The notes below the pieces were generated by a model that did no database searches, had not been told where the DNA came from, and was given only the letters and a program-made list of their open reading frames with translations. A stretch of 31,854 nt of DNA from a virus. The position numbers and the translations under genes are program-made. The stretch covers positions 1 through 31,854 of IMG/VR virus record IMGVR_UViG_3300025083_000132, one strand, 5' to 3'. Positions 24,351 through 30,397 of the stretch are shown here, piece by piece; position 1 is the stretch's first letter, and each line of letters begins with the position of its first letter.

Positions 24351-24848
24351 ATGGATTTAACAGAATTTGGTTTGGATAAAATAGAAGCTGGAGAAAGCTC
24401 TGGCGGTGGAGATAGGGTAAAGCCTGGAAGATACAACTTTGAATACGCTGGTTCAGAAATGATTGAGGGTAAGAATGGTTGGAAGGCTTTAAAGATTCAC
24501 TTTGATGTAGAGGGCGAGATTATAAAAGTTAGTCATGCGTTCACAATGGCACACAATAATGACAAGCCTGTTGAGATAGGCAGAGAGTCATTGGTGAAAA
24601 TGCTAAATGCAATGGGAGTAGCGTCAATGAAAAACTCTGATGAACTTCTTGGTAAAAAAGTCGAAGGCGAATTAGTCGTTGGCGAGAAGGGTTATTTAGA
24701 AGTCAAAGATGACTTTGGTAATGGTTGGAAGCCTTATGGTTCTACTGCTACTGAAGATAACGCTGACCCTAAAGACGTATTACCAAAAGAAGATAAAGAG
24801 GAAATGTTCCCTAGCGATGTCGAAGACGAAGACGACCTACCTTTTTAA
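24351..24848 (+). CDS. DUF669 single-strand DNA-binding-like protein
   Basis: A 165-residue protein of the DUF669 family: GRYNFEYAGSEMIEGKNGWKALKIHFDVEG, then a helical part (GRESLVKMLNAMGV), a second beta part (KVEGELVVGEKGYLEVKDDFGN) and a disordered acidic tail. The tail ends EDEDDLPF, which matches the acidic tip (DDDIPF) by which bacterial SSB proteins recruit repair and replication enzymes. Together with the Sak4-like gene this supports a phage SSB. Excellent ACGGAGGTAATAAC leader after a 37-base AT-rich gap. The codons for the acidic tip are overlapped by the next gene in another frame. Confidence 0.85.
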   Translation: MDLTEFGLDKIEAGESSGGGDRVKPGRYNFEYAGSEMIEGKNGWKALKIHFDVEGEIIKVSHAFTMAHNNDKPVEIGRESLVKMLNAMGVASMKNSDELLGKKVEGELVVGEKGYLEVKDDFGNGWKPYGSTATEDNADPKDVLPKEDKEEMFPSDVEDEDDLPF

Positions 24849-25194
24849 TAATGATGATCTAAAGTATCGAAGGCCAAGTCTATGTTCATACTGTCATGGA
24901 CTTGCGTCTCCGCTACTTCATATTCGCAACGGCAAGATAAAAGGTGCCTGTTGTTATGAACATCTTAAATTTATTGGAGAAGGTAAAAAAATGGAGCAAA
25001 TTAAAAATTTCGCACAGATTAACGAGGAGCTGTTATCTGTTGCACTAAGTGATAGTAAGTCAACGTACCTAGAAGTTTCTAAGAAAAATAAATCCTTTGT
25101 CCTGCATGAATGGACTAAAGAAGATAGGATTAGTTTTATAAGAAGGCTTGTGTCCAGTTATCTCAATAACTCCAAGGCACAGGCTGATGACTGA
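24817..25194 (+). CDS. Cys-containing small protein overlapping SSB tail
   Basis: A 125-residue protein if started at ATG 24817. The N-terminus is read out of frame over the last 32 bases of the DUF669 gene; after it comes a Cys/His knuckle (LCSYCHGLASP, then GACCYEHL) that could bind zinc, and a helical C-terminus (RISFIRRLVSSYLNNSKAQ). The frame is open further upstream to 24709, but that part is a shadow of DUF669. No start codon lies between 24817 and the Cys block, which is why 24817 is favoured. It overlaps the primase by eight bases. Function unknown. Confidence 0.6.
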   Translation: MSKTKTTYLFNNDDLKYRRPSLCSYCHGLASPLLHIRNGKIKGACCYEHLKFIGEGKKMEQIKNFAQINEELLSVALSDSKSTYLEVSKKNKSFVLHEWTKEDRISFIRRLVSSYLNNSKAQADD

Positions 25195-27043
25195 CTTAAC
25201 ACAATTTTATGGTGATAAGGGCGTTGTCTTAGATGACAACTATGCCTTTAGTAATACAAGTAAATCTAATGCTGATTTAATTAATGAGATGCGTTCTCAT
25301 GGTTTGTTAGTTGATTACTTAGATACAACGGGAAACTTAGTTAGAGTTCCTGTAAGTGCTGGTATAAATCATAGACCAGATAAAGGTGGAGAGCGTTCTG
25401 GGTATTATGTTTATAATCAGTTAGATCAAAACTTTGTATGCGTTTATGGTAATTGGAGAACCAATTTAGAGAACAAGTTTACTTCTTACAATCCCAATGA
25501 GATGTCTGCGGAGCAAAAAAGGATATTACAATCCAAGCTCGAAGAGGCACAAAAGAGGCGAGAAGAGGCTAAAAAAATACAACATGAACAAGTTGCCGTA
25601 TATGTCAAAGAAAAGTTTGCTAGTGCGAATGAAGTTATAGAGCATAAGTATCTCACAAATAAAAAGATTAAAAATTATGGGTTAAAAACGATTAATGGAA
25701 ACCTATTAATCGGTGTGAATTCTATCATAAAGAATAGTGATAATGGAATATTAGTTTCAGAAATAAAGTCCCTTCAATACATCATGCCAGATGGCAGTAA
25801 AAAGTTTGCTGGGGGCGGTGAAGTAAAGGGTAATGTATTCTTAATTGGTTGTGAGGCACATGAATTACCTGGTTTAGAAACAATTATTTTATGTGAAGGA
25901 TACGCAACAGGAGCCTCTATATACGAAGCTACGGGTTTACCTGTCGCGGTGGTATTCTCTGCAAATTTCTGTGTCTCTGCGTGTACGAGATTGCGTTCTA
26001 TCACTAATGCAAAGTTTATTATTGCACTTGATAACGATACATCTGGGATTGGCGAGAAATGTGCCAATGAAGTAGTCAATAGTATTACTAATGCAGTTTC
26101 CAGATTGCCCTCTATCATTGGTGACTTCAATGATTTGTATTTAGAGAAGGGTTTAGAACAAGTTAAGTTAGAGTTAGTTGAGTCTAAATTTAATATTAGA
26201 CAATACGCTATTAGAAACTTGGTTGAAGAACCAAAACCAATAGAGTGGTTAGTAGATAGTTTCATTCCTTTTGGTAAACCAGGAATCATTGCGGCTGTCG
26301 GTGGTGTTGGTAAATCTTTATCAATGATTCAATTAGCTTTAGGCATTGCAACTGGAGGTGATTGGTGGGGTAAAACTATAAAACAAAAAGGCTCTACTGT
26401 AATTTTTGCAGCTGAAGACGATCTTGGCGAGGTGCATAGAAGGATTGATGCGTTAGACCCATTAGGTTTACGTTTTCAATCCGAGTATGACGTTTATGTA
26501 TTTCCTATTCCAGAACAAAAAGAACCAATGATTTTATTAAGAGAAGAAGGTATTACGTCCCAAGCAACTGAATTAGTAGAAGAATTAAAGACAATACCAA
26601 ACTTAAAACTGGTTGTATTCGACCCATTACAAGCATTTACGACTGGAAATATTAGTTCAAGTAATGAAGTTGGTCAGTTATGGGGTAGTTATTGTGCAAA
26701 TATAAGTGCAAGACTGGGTATTACCTGTCTCACAGTTCATCACTTGGCAAAATCTGCCCTTACTAATGATTCAGATGATGCACTTTCGCATAGAGCCGAG
26801 ATAAGAGGTGCTTCAAGTATTACTGATTCAGTTAGGTTTGCGATAGCTATGTGGTTAGCGGATAACGATACTTGCGAGAAGATATGTATGGAGCAAGGTA
26901 TTGAAGTAGATAGAATGGCAGTTGTTAAAGCCAGTCTAGTTAAAAGTAATTCTGGCAACGTAGATTATGCAACCAAAACACTGGTTAGACGTGGTGCAGT
27001 TTTAGAAATTTTAGAAAATAATAAATCCTTTGATTGGGATTAA
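25187..27043 (+). CDS. Primase-helicase (Toprim plus RepA-type ATPase)
   Basis: A 618-residue replication enzyme. The N-terminal 140 residues resemble the DNA-binding region of phage primases. Toprim catalytic parts are Glu237 (ILCEGYATGA), Asp282/Asp284 (ALDNDTSG) and DFNDLYLEKGL (313-323). The C-terminal half is a RepA-like hexameric helicase: Walker A AAVGGVGKS (369-377), Walker B LKLVVFDP (473-480), TVHHLAKSA, and the finger-like RGASSITDSVR (540-550). It should unwind and prime DNA for host polymerase. ATG 25187 is preferred over the in-frame TTG 25148 because it overlaps the previous stop. An iteron-like repeat block lies 300 bases downstream. Confidence 0.88.
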   Translation: MTDLTQFYGDKGVVLDDNYAFSNTSKSNADLINEMRSHGLLVDYLDTTGNLVRVPVSAGINHRPDKGGERSGYYVYNQLDQNFVCVYGNWRTNLENKFTSYNPNEMSAEQKRILQSKLEEAQKRREEAKKIQHEQVAVYVKEKFASANEVIEHKYLTNKKIKNYGLKTINGNLLIGVNSIIKNSDNGILVSEIKSLQYIMPDGSKKFAGGGEVKGNVFLIGCEAHELPGLETIILCEGYATGASIYEATGLPVAVVFSANFCVSACTRLRSITNAKFIIALDNDTSGIGEKCANEVVNSITNAVSRLPSIIGDFNDLYLEKGLEQVKLELVESKFNIRQYAIRNLVEEPKPIEWLVDSFIPFGKPGIIAAVGGVGKSLSMIQLALGIATGGDWWGKTIKQKGSTVIFAAEDDLGEVHRRIDALDPLGLRFQSEYDVYVFPIPEQKEPMILLREEGITSQATELVEELKTIPNLKLVVFDPLQAFTTGNISSSNEVGQLWGSYCANISARLGITCLTVHHLAKSALTNDSDDALSHRAEIRGASSITDSVRFAIAMWLADNDTCEKICMEQGIEVDRMAVVKASLVKSNSGNVDYATKTLVRRGAVLEILENNKSFDWD

Positions 27044-27055
27044 GGAGAAAGGAGA

Positions 27056-27214
27056 ATGAAATGTTGGCAATGTAATGAACAATTAATATGGGGTGGCGAC
27101 CATACGGGTGAAGATTATGGAAATGAAGATTATGAAATTGTCACTAATTTATCATGCCCTAAATGTGATGCGTTAGTTATGGTTTACCACCAAAAAAAAG
27201 AAGGAGTAAATTAA
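27056..27214 (+). CDS. 52-residue zinc-ribbon protein
   Basis: ATG 27056 with AAGGAGAAAGGAGA upstream, TAA at 27212-27214. It has two CxxC knuckles, Cys3/Cys6 (KCWQCNE) and Cys34/Cys37 (SCPKCDA), with a Gly/Asp/Glu-rich linker (WGGDHTGEDYGNEDYE): a minimal zinc ribbon of a type often found in phage early operons. Function unknown; single-strand or protein binding is typical of such ribbons. It directly precedes the next small gene. Confidence 0.78.
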   Translation: MKCWQCNEQLIWGGDHTGEDYGNEDYEIVTNLSCPKCDALVMVYHQKKEGVN

Positions 27215-27346
27215 ATGAATGGAAAGGGAAGTGACCAACGACCAAGACAAATAGATAAGAAAATATTTGAGGATAATTGGGATAGGATATTTAGTAAGAA
27301 AAAGACCAAAAAAGAGTCTAAAAAAGATAAAAATAAGGATAATTGA
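27215..27346 (+). CDS. 43-residue conserved phage protein (RPxxxxxxFxxNWDxIF)
   Basis: ATG 27215 directly follows the previous stop; GGAG lies about eight bases before it. The peptide opens MNGKGSDQRPRQIDKKIFEDNWDRIF and ends in a Lys-rich tail. The 'GKG..RP......F..NWD.IF' pattern is a widely distributed short phage protein that I recognise from cyano- and pelagiphages, function unknown. It is the last gene of the rightward early operon; its stop lies at the edge of the repeat block. Confidence 0.75.
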   Translation: MNGKGSDQRPRQIDKKIFEDNWDRIFSKKKTKKESKKDKNKDN

Positions 27347-27420
27347 TTGGGTACCCATATACCCAATAGCAGGGTACCCATATACCCAATGATTGACCAT
27401 ACGGGTACCCATATATCCAA
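27346..27420. repeat. Iteron-like repeats, candidate replication origin
   Basis: Three copies of a 17-19 base unit at 27349-27367, 27372-27390 and 27403-27420. The unit is GGGTACCCATATACCCAAT; copy 3 has TATCCA in place of TACCCA. Each contains the palindrome GGGTACCC and two TACCCA-type heptamers, giving six heptamers in a row. Copy 1 also forms an 8-bp inverted repeat (ATTGGGTA/TACCCAAT). Spacings are 23 and 31 bases. GC-rich repeats beside a primase-helicase gene fit an origin recognised by a Rep protein, or an operator for the HTH proteins downstream. Confidence 0.6.
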
Positions 27421-27433
27421 GACTAGACTAATA

Positions 27434-27462
27434 GAGAGAGTGAGCCTGTCGGCTCATCTCTC
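27434..27462. other. Strong hairpin downstream of iterons
   Basis: A 12-bp stem with one bulged G (GAGAGAGTGAGCC at 27434-27446, GGCTCATCTCTC at 27451-27462) and a TGTC loop. No T-tract follows on either strand, so it is not a standard terminator; it could be a structural part of the origin, or a terminator of another kind for the early operon. Confidence 0.6.
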
Positions 27463-27474
27463 AGGGATAAAAAG

Positions 27475-27495
27475 TATCAGTAATATTTACCGATA
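27475..27495. promoter_or_regulatory. Imperfect 21-bp palindrome, candidate operator
   Basis: TATCAGTAATATTTACCGATA reads the same on the other strand except at two symmetric pairs and the centre. It lies 60 bases before the winged-helix gene, with a TATAAC box (27513-27518) between, a good place for autoregulation. Confidence 0.45.
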
Positions 27496-27555
27496 ATGTT
27501 GGGTTGTAATACTATAACAAATCATTACATGAATCGATAAAACTTTAGGAGCAAA

Positions 27556-27921
27556 ATGAAACAGTTAGAAGCAAGAATGGTAGAAGCGAGAGATGAATTT
27601 TATAGGAATAAGCGGAGGAAAGGTTTCATGGCGTTCTGGTGGTTAGACCCGTTGCATTATTTATTAGTGTTGGAGGTTGCTATTGCTGACGCGAGTAGCA
27701 AGAGCATTAATTTTGAAGCAATAGTGAAACTATTGCCGAACAGTATGGGGAGTCGGTCAACGGTAGCAACGGTGTTAGACGACTTTGTGGCGAGAGGATA
27801 TATGTGCAAGAAGGTAGGGAAGGATAAAAGGGAGAGAGTCTATACGATTTGCCCAGACTCGATGGTGTTAATGAATGATTGGTTTACGAAAAGGGATTTT
27901 AGTCTCAAGGCGGTTAGTTAG
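27556..27921 (+). CDS. Winged-helix DNA-binding protein
   Basis: A 121-residue protein. After a basic helix (EARDEFYRNKRRKGF) and a Trp/Leu helix (FWWLDPLHYLLVLEV) comes a winged-helix core: NSMGSRSTVATVLDDFVARGYM (recognition helix about 66-80) and a wing KKVGKDKRERVYTICP. The pattern 'S..TV...LDDFV.RGY......KD.R...Y' is MarR-like. Leader ACTTTAGGAGCAAA. Third codon positions carry clearly more G and C (gcg, acg, cgg, agg) than in the structural genes. A regulator of the early or leftward operon is likely; the target is unknown. Confidence 0.72.
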   Translation: MKQLEARMVEARDEFYRNKRRKGFMAFWWLDPLHYLLVLEVAIADASSKSINFEAIVKLLPNSMGSRSTVATVLDDFVARGYMCKKVGKDKRERVYTICPDSMVLMNDWFTKRDFSLKAVS

Positions 27922-28359
27922 TTGAAGGATACGAAATGGTGGTTGGTAGTCGAAGCGATTGAAACGCCAGAGAAGAGTGGGTTGATAACCTACGGTGTAG
28001 CCATGAAGTATAAAAGCTACTCGAAGCTTAAGAAGGTTGTGTGGAAGTGGTACAAGAAGCATTTAGGCAGAACCGATTTAAAGGGTAGGGAGAAGCTCGT
28101 ATTGTATGCTTTATGTGAGAGGTATTCGGCTCAAGATTATTCTAGCCATGATGCGGTTAGCTACTTGGCATTAATGATTGGTATGAACAGGAAGACCGTT
28201 AGTAAAGGTATTCAGAATCTTATGGATCAGAACATTATTTGGTGTGCGATTGACGGAGAGAGGAAAGTATTGCGAAGCCTAAAGAGAGGGGTTCAGCATA
28301 AGCATTTCTTATTTGTTGGTTTAGGTGTGATGTTGGAGAGAGAAAGCCAAGAAGAGTAA
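27922..28359 (+). CDS. HTH_36-like DNA-binding protein, possible replication initiator or regulator
   Basis: A 145-residue basic protein starting at TTG 27922, directly after the previous TAG. The core LKGREKLVLYALCERYSAQDYSSHDAVSYLALMIGMNRKTVSKGIQNLMDQNIIW (about 53-107) is the helix-turn-helix arrangement of replication-initiator and primosome-type HTH_36 domains. The N-terminus is Trp-rich (TKWWLVVEAIE; VVWKWYKKHL). With iterons some 500 bases upstream it could be the origin-binding protein; a transcription regulator is the alternative. Its base usage is shifted to G/C like that of its partner upstream. The stop codon is part of an inverted repeat. Confidence 0.7.
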   Translation: MKDTKWWLVVEAIETPEKSGLITYGVAMKYKSYSKLKKVVWKWYKKHLGRTDLKGREKLVLYALCERYSAQDYSSHDAVSYLALMIGMNRKTVSKGIQNLMDQNIIWCAIDGERKVLRSLKRGVQHKHFLFVGLGVMLERESQEE

Positions 28360-28391
28360 TATACTTTAGGGGGTTGAGGGTTTACTCTTCT
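28350..28391. terminator. Inverted repeat between convergent genes, possible bidirectional terminator
   Basis: AGAAGAGTAA (28350-28359, including the stop of the HTH gene) pairs with TTACTCTTCT (28382-28391) around a 22-base loop that contains CTTTAGGGGGTTGAGGG. It lies where the rightward and leftward operons meet. The stem is AU-rich with a large loop and no long T-tract, so termination is tentative. Confidence 0.4.
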
Positions 28392-28407
28392 CAGCTTCCG
28401 TGATTGG

Positions 28408-28632
28408 TTAATTATACCTTAAACAAGATTGAATGAATGAAGTATCTGCTTCATCATACGTTTTAAAATATTCAATGTCTGAATAAATACCGCTTTTTCT
28501 TTTTGGTTCGTATTCATCGCCTTTGTATTTAAGAACATCAATATAGTATTTATCGCCTTCTTGTTTTAAAAGCACATAAGGTTTTTTAGTTTCTTTGTGC
28601 ATTATTCTGCTTTGTAGTAATGTTTTAGTCAT
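28408..28632 (-). CDS. Small hypothetical protein, last gene of the leftward array
   Basis: A 74-residue protein (KKPYVLLKQEGDKYYIDVLKYKGDEYEPKRKSG, ending with DEADTSFIQSCLRYN), beta-rich at first and then helical. The start has GAGAGGTATAACTAAA upstream. It begins one base after the stop of a 55-codon gene. No family is recognised. Confidence 0.65.
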   Translation of the reverse strand: MTKTLLQSRIMHKETKKPYVLLKQEGDKYYIDVLKYKGDEYEPKRKSGIYSDIEYFKTYDEADTSFIQSCLRYN

Positions 28633-28633
28633 T

Positions 28634-28801
28634 TTAGTTATACCTCTCTTTTTGATAAGTTTCTTTAATTTGGTTTTTAGTTACTCTTCTTACTTGTTTG
28701 GTCTCCTCGTCAAGAAAAGCAACTCTTTTGAGTTTATTGTCTTTGTAGTCTCCTCGGACGTAGCCGAAGATTGTTGTTCCGTGTATTTGTACTCTTATCA
28801 T
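28634..28801 (-). CDS. 55-residue basic protein
   Basis: Minus-strand ATG at 28801-28799 to TAA at 28636-28634. The product is MIRVQIHGTTIFGYVRGDYK followed by a Lys/Arg-rich strand-helix (KRVAFLDEETKQVRRVTKNQIKETY). It lies exactly between two other leftward genes, one base from each, and AAAGGGATATTAA precedes its ATG. Below 60 codons, so easily missed; the tight fit is the main evidence. Confidence 0.72.
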   Translation of the reverse strand: MIRVQIHGTTIFGYVRGDYKDNKLKRVAFLDEETKQVRRVTKNQIKETYQKERYN

Positions 28802-29074
28802 TTAATATCCCTTTTTAATTTTAAAAAATTTATCTATGAAATCCATAAGCGGATAGTTCTTTTCACATTCCGCCCATGCGGTTATTTCATCGGCGAAGTG
28901 CAAAAGCGTTTCTTTGCTTTCAGGTTCGTAGCGTTTAATTCTAGATTTAAAGTTCTTGTTATCTTCTGCTTCTAGGTGTTGCGTTGCTAGTTTCCTTGCT
29001 TGTTCGTAAATATATTTATTAGTCTCTAGTATAAATGCGGTTGCTTGTTCTAGTTGGTGCGGGTCAATCTTCAT
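28802..29074 (-). CDS. Helical hypothetical protein
   Basis: A 90-residue protein opening MKIDPHQLEQATAFILETNKYIYEQARKLA and ending with FIDKFFKIKKGY, all-helical and charged. The frame is open to 29122, but ATG 29074 is preferred because it overlaps the upstream stop by 11 bases and matches the coupling seen throughout this array. Function unknown. Confidence 0.65.
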   Translation of the reverse strand: MKIDPHQLEQATAFILETNKYIYEQARKLATQHLEAEDNKNFKSRIKRYEPESKETLLHFADEITAWAECEKNYPLMDFIDKFFKIKKGY

Positions 29075-29303
29075 TTTTAACGTGTTTAATAACTTCTTTA
29101 TAATAAAAGGTATCGTTTTCAATTTCTTGAATGATTGCCCTGCCTACTTCTTCCCTCGTTGGTTCTTTGTTGCCTACGAATATATTAAATTCAATGGGCA
29201 TAAACTCAACGGTATAGACTCTCTCAACATCTTTTATTGGTGCCGATTTTAAGTCGCGTTCTATTTCTATCAGTTCTCTTGTTCTATCTCCTTCATTAGA
29301 CAT
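29064..29303 (-). CDS. Small acidic hypothetical protein
   Basis: A 79-residue protein (MSNEGDRTRELIEIERDLKSA, then VERVYTVEFMPIEFNIFVGNKEPTREEVGRAIIQEIEND). A beta strand pair followed by a helix. It overlaps the upstream gene by eight bases and the downstream one by 11. No family is recognised. Confidence 0.65.
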   Translation of the reverse strand: MSNEGDRTRELIEIERDLKSAPIKDVERVYTVEFMPIEFNIFVGNKEPTREEVGRAIIQEIENDTFYYKEVIKHVKNED

Positions 29304-29544
29304 TTTTTTGCCTCCTAGCTTTCGCTTTCTTGTTGGTGTTATCTCTCACCATTTGTATATCGGGTTGGATATCTTCTAAGATTGTTTTTCTAACTTCGCT
29401 AACTGTTAGGCCGTTTAGGTCTTTAGTTAGTATTTGAATATCTGCGATCTTGGGTATCCATGTTTGATGATATTGCTTCTCTTGGTTGTTTATGGTGTAG
29501 CACCAGTCAATGATTAAGCCGTTGATGTTTATTGAAAATATCAT
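29296..29544 (-). CDS. Small hypothetical protein
   Basis: An 82-residue protein with a beta-rich opening (MIFSININGLIIDWCYTINNQEKQ), a helix (LTVSEVRKTILEDIQPDIQMVRD) and a basic tail. The second half is similar in plan (strands, then 'TV.EVR..I.....') to its downstream neighbour, which has EEVGRAIIQEIEND; this might mean old duplication but is weak. ATGA overlap with the upstream 28-residue peptide. Confidence 0.62.
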   Translation of the reverse strand: MIFSININGLIIDWCYTINNQEKQYHQTWIPKIADIQILTKDLNGLTVSEVRKTILEDIQPDIQMVRDNTNKKAKARRQKNV

Positions 29545-29627
29545 CTATCTTTATCCTTGACGATTAACGCGACTGCATAAAGGCATACGGCCATTATTAT
29601 TAGTATTGGTAATATTTGTATGTCCAT
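29541..29627 (-). CDS. 28-residue single-pass membrane peptide
   Basis: Minus-strand ATG 29627-29625, TGA at 29543-29541. Nearly all hydrophobic (ILPILIIMAVCLYAVALIV) with a short charged end (KDKDR). AAAGGGGGAAATA gives a ribosome site, the ATG shares a base with the upstream stop and the stop overlaps the next ATG (ATGA). The coupling on both sides argues it is translated. Role unknown. Confidence 0.65.
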   Translation of the reverse strand: MDIQILPILIIMAVCLYAVALIVKDKDR

Positions 29628-29806
29628 TATTTCCCCCTTTGTGTTGGTTTACCATTTGGAAAGGTTAAAGCGGTGCTAAACGCTTTCCAGTCCTTTGGAG
29701 ACATTGCTATCTCTACTTTGTGAATAGGCGTATTGTCTTTTAGGCCGTACTTCTTGCGAAGCTGTCCTATGATGCTTTTACTTGATTTGGTTTTTGGTAT
29801 GCTCAT
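29627..29806 (-). CDS. 59-residue basic protein
   Basis: Minus-strand ATG 29806-29804, TAA at 29629-29627. The protein opens MSIPKTKSSKSIIGQLRKKYGL, continues DNTPIHKVEIAMSPKDWKAFSTAL and ends in a basic tail. GAGGTG lies five bases before the start, inside the upstream gene. The 31 bases around this start closely match those around the start of the next upstream gene (29991). No family is recognised. Confidence 0.68.
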   Translation of the reverse strand: MSIPKTKSSKSIIGQLRKKYGLKDNTPIHKVEIAMSPKDWKAFSTALTFPNGKPTQRGK

Positions 29807-29991
29807 TGTGTCACCTCGTCACCATATCCACCCTCGTTGTACGTTTGCCAGTGATTGCGAAAGTATTTATTAAGGTATCTAGCAAGACGCACTATTTCTT
29901 TTTGTGTCATGGTGTGCGTTTCAACTTTACCAGTAGAGTAATTATATATATTCCTTACTGGCCTAATTATTATGTTATTTGGTGTACTCAT
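29803..29991 (-). CDS. Small hypothetical protein
   Basis: A 62-residue protein (MSTPNNIIIRPVRNIYNYSTG, then MTQKEIVRLARYLNKYFRNHWQTYNEGGYGDEVTQ). The C-terminal half is a helix with aromatic residues. It ends DEVTQ, and the gene upstream ends DEVAQ. Start preceded by GAGGTGGCGCA; ATGA overlaps on both sides. Confidence 0.66.
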   Translation of the reverse strand: MSTPNNIIIRPVRNIYNYSTGKVETHTMTQKEIVRLARYLNKYFRNHWQTYNEGGYGDEVTQ

Positions 29992-30335
29992 TGCGCCACC
30001 TCGTCATTAACGTATTCACATAAACCATAAGAGCAAAGTTGCTCACCTATAATATATGTATACATGTTCACTATCTTTTCGGGGTCGCTAAAGTCTGTAT
30101 AGACTTCGCCAAAGTTATACATTTCATATTCTTTTATAAAATCAATAACATTAAAGACTTCATTACCTAGCCATTCTTTAGCTTTGTAAGTTCCTATGAT
30201 GTAGTAATCAGTATTAAAAGCATCATGATGTACTTCTTGGTTATCATTGTTAATTAAATATTCGCTATCATATTCAATCGCATCTTTTAAAAAGTCTTCT
30301 AAGTGTTCTCTTATTTCTTGTTTCTTGTAGTTCAT
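29988..30335 (-). CDS. Acidic hypothetical protein
   Basis: A 115-residue acidic, Tyr-rich protein (QEIREHLEDFLKDAIEYDSEYLIN, FNTDYYIIGTYKAKEWLGNEVFNVIDFIKEYEMYNFGEVYTDFSD, MYTYIIGEQLCSYGLCEYV). It is the largest gene in the leftward array. The acidic, aromatic composition resembles that of phage proteins that mimic DNA or bind host enzymes, which is only suggestive. It has an AGGAGGT leader identical over 20 bases to that of the first gene of the array. Confidence 0.68.
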   Translation of the reverse strand: MNYKKQEIREHLEDFLKDAIEYDSEYLINNDNQEVHHDAFNTDYYIIGTYKAKEWLGNEVFNVIDFIKEYEMYNFGEVYTDFSDPEKIVNMYTYIIGEQLCSYGLCEYVNDEVAQ

Positions 30336-30374
30336 GTCATTTACCTCCTAAAGTATTTGTTATGACTCTCACCC

Positions 30375-30397
30375 AAAAAGCCCACATAAGCGGGCTT
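30375..30397 (-). terminator. Rho-independent terminator inside the leftward operon
   Basis: On the minus strand AAGCCC (30397-30392) pairs with GGGCTT (30383-30378), followed by TTTTT. It lies just after the first gene of the array and only about 40 bases before the next, with no clear promoter in between, so it probably acts as an attenuator. Confidence 0.75.

Noticed and set aside
25148-25186. Upstream TTG start of the primase-helicase
   Set aside because: The extra 13 residues overlap the previous gene without a ribosome site, while ATG 25187 overlaps the previous stop in the way usual here.
25774-26289. A 171-codon minus-strand frame in the primase-helicase gene
   Set aside because: Antisense to the Toprim-helicase region whose motifs are intact; no start signals and shadow-like composition.
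27173-27420. Two overlapping minus-strand frames with Tyr/Gly/Trp repeats
   Set aside because: Their repetitive start comes from reading the iterons backwards, the rest is antisense to two well-supported small genes, and no ribosome site precedes them.
27346-27420. CRISPR-like array
   Set aside because: Repeats are short and spacers are only 4-12 bases and unequal; no Cas1/Cas2. The Cas4-like protein belongs to the phage DUF2800 recombination family.
27434-27462. Standard rho-independent terminator after the early operon
   Set aside because: Good stem but no T-tract on either strand; kept as an unexplained hairpin.
28361-28407. A rightward gene after the ACTTTAGGGGG word
   Set aside because: No start codon with an open frame follows; convergent genes flank it.
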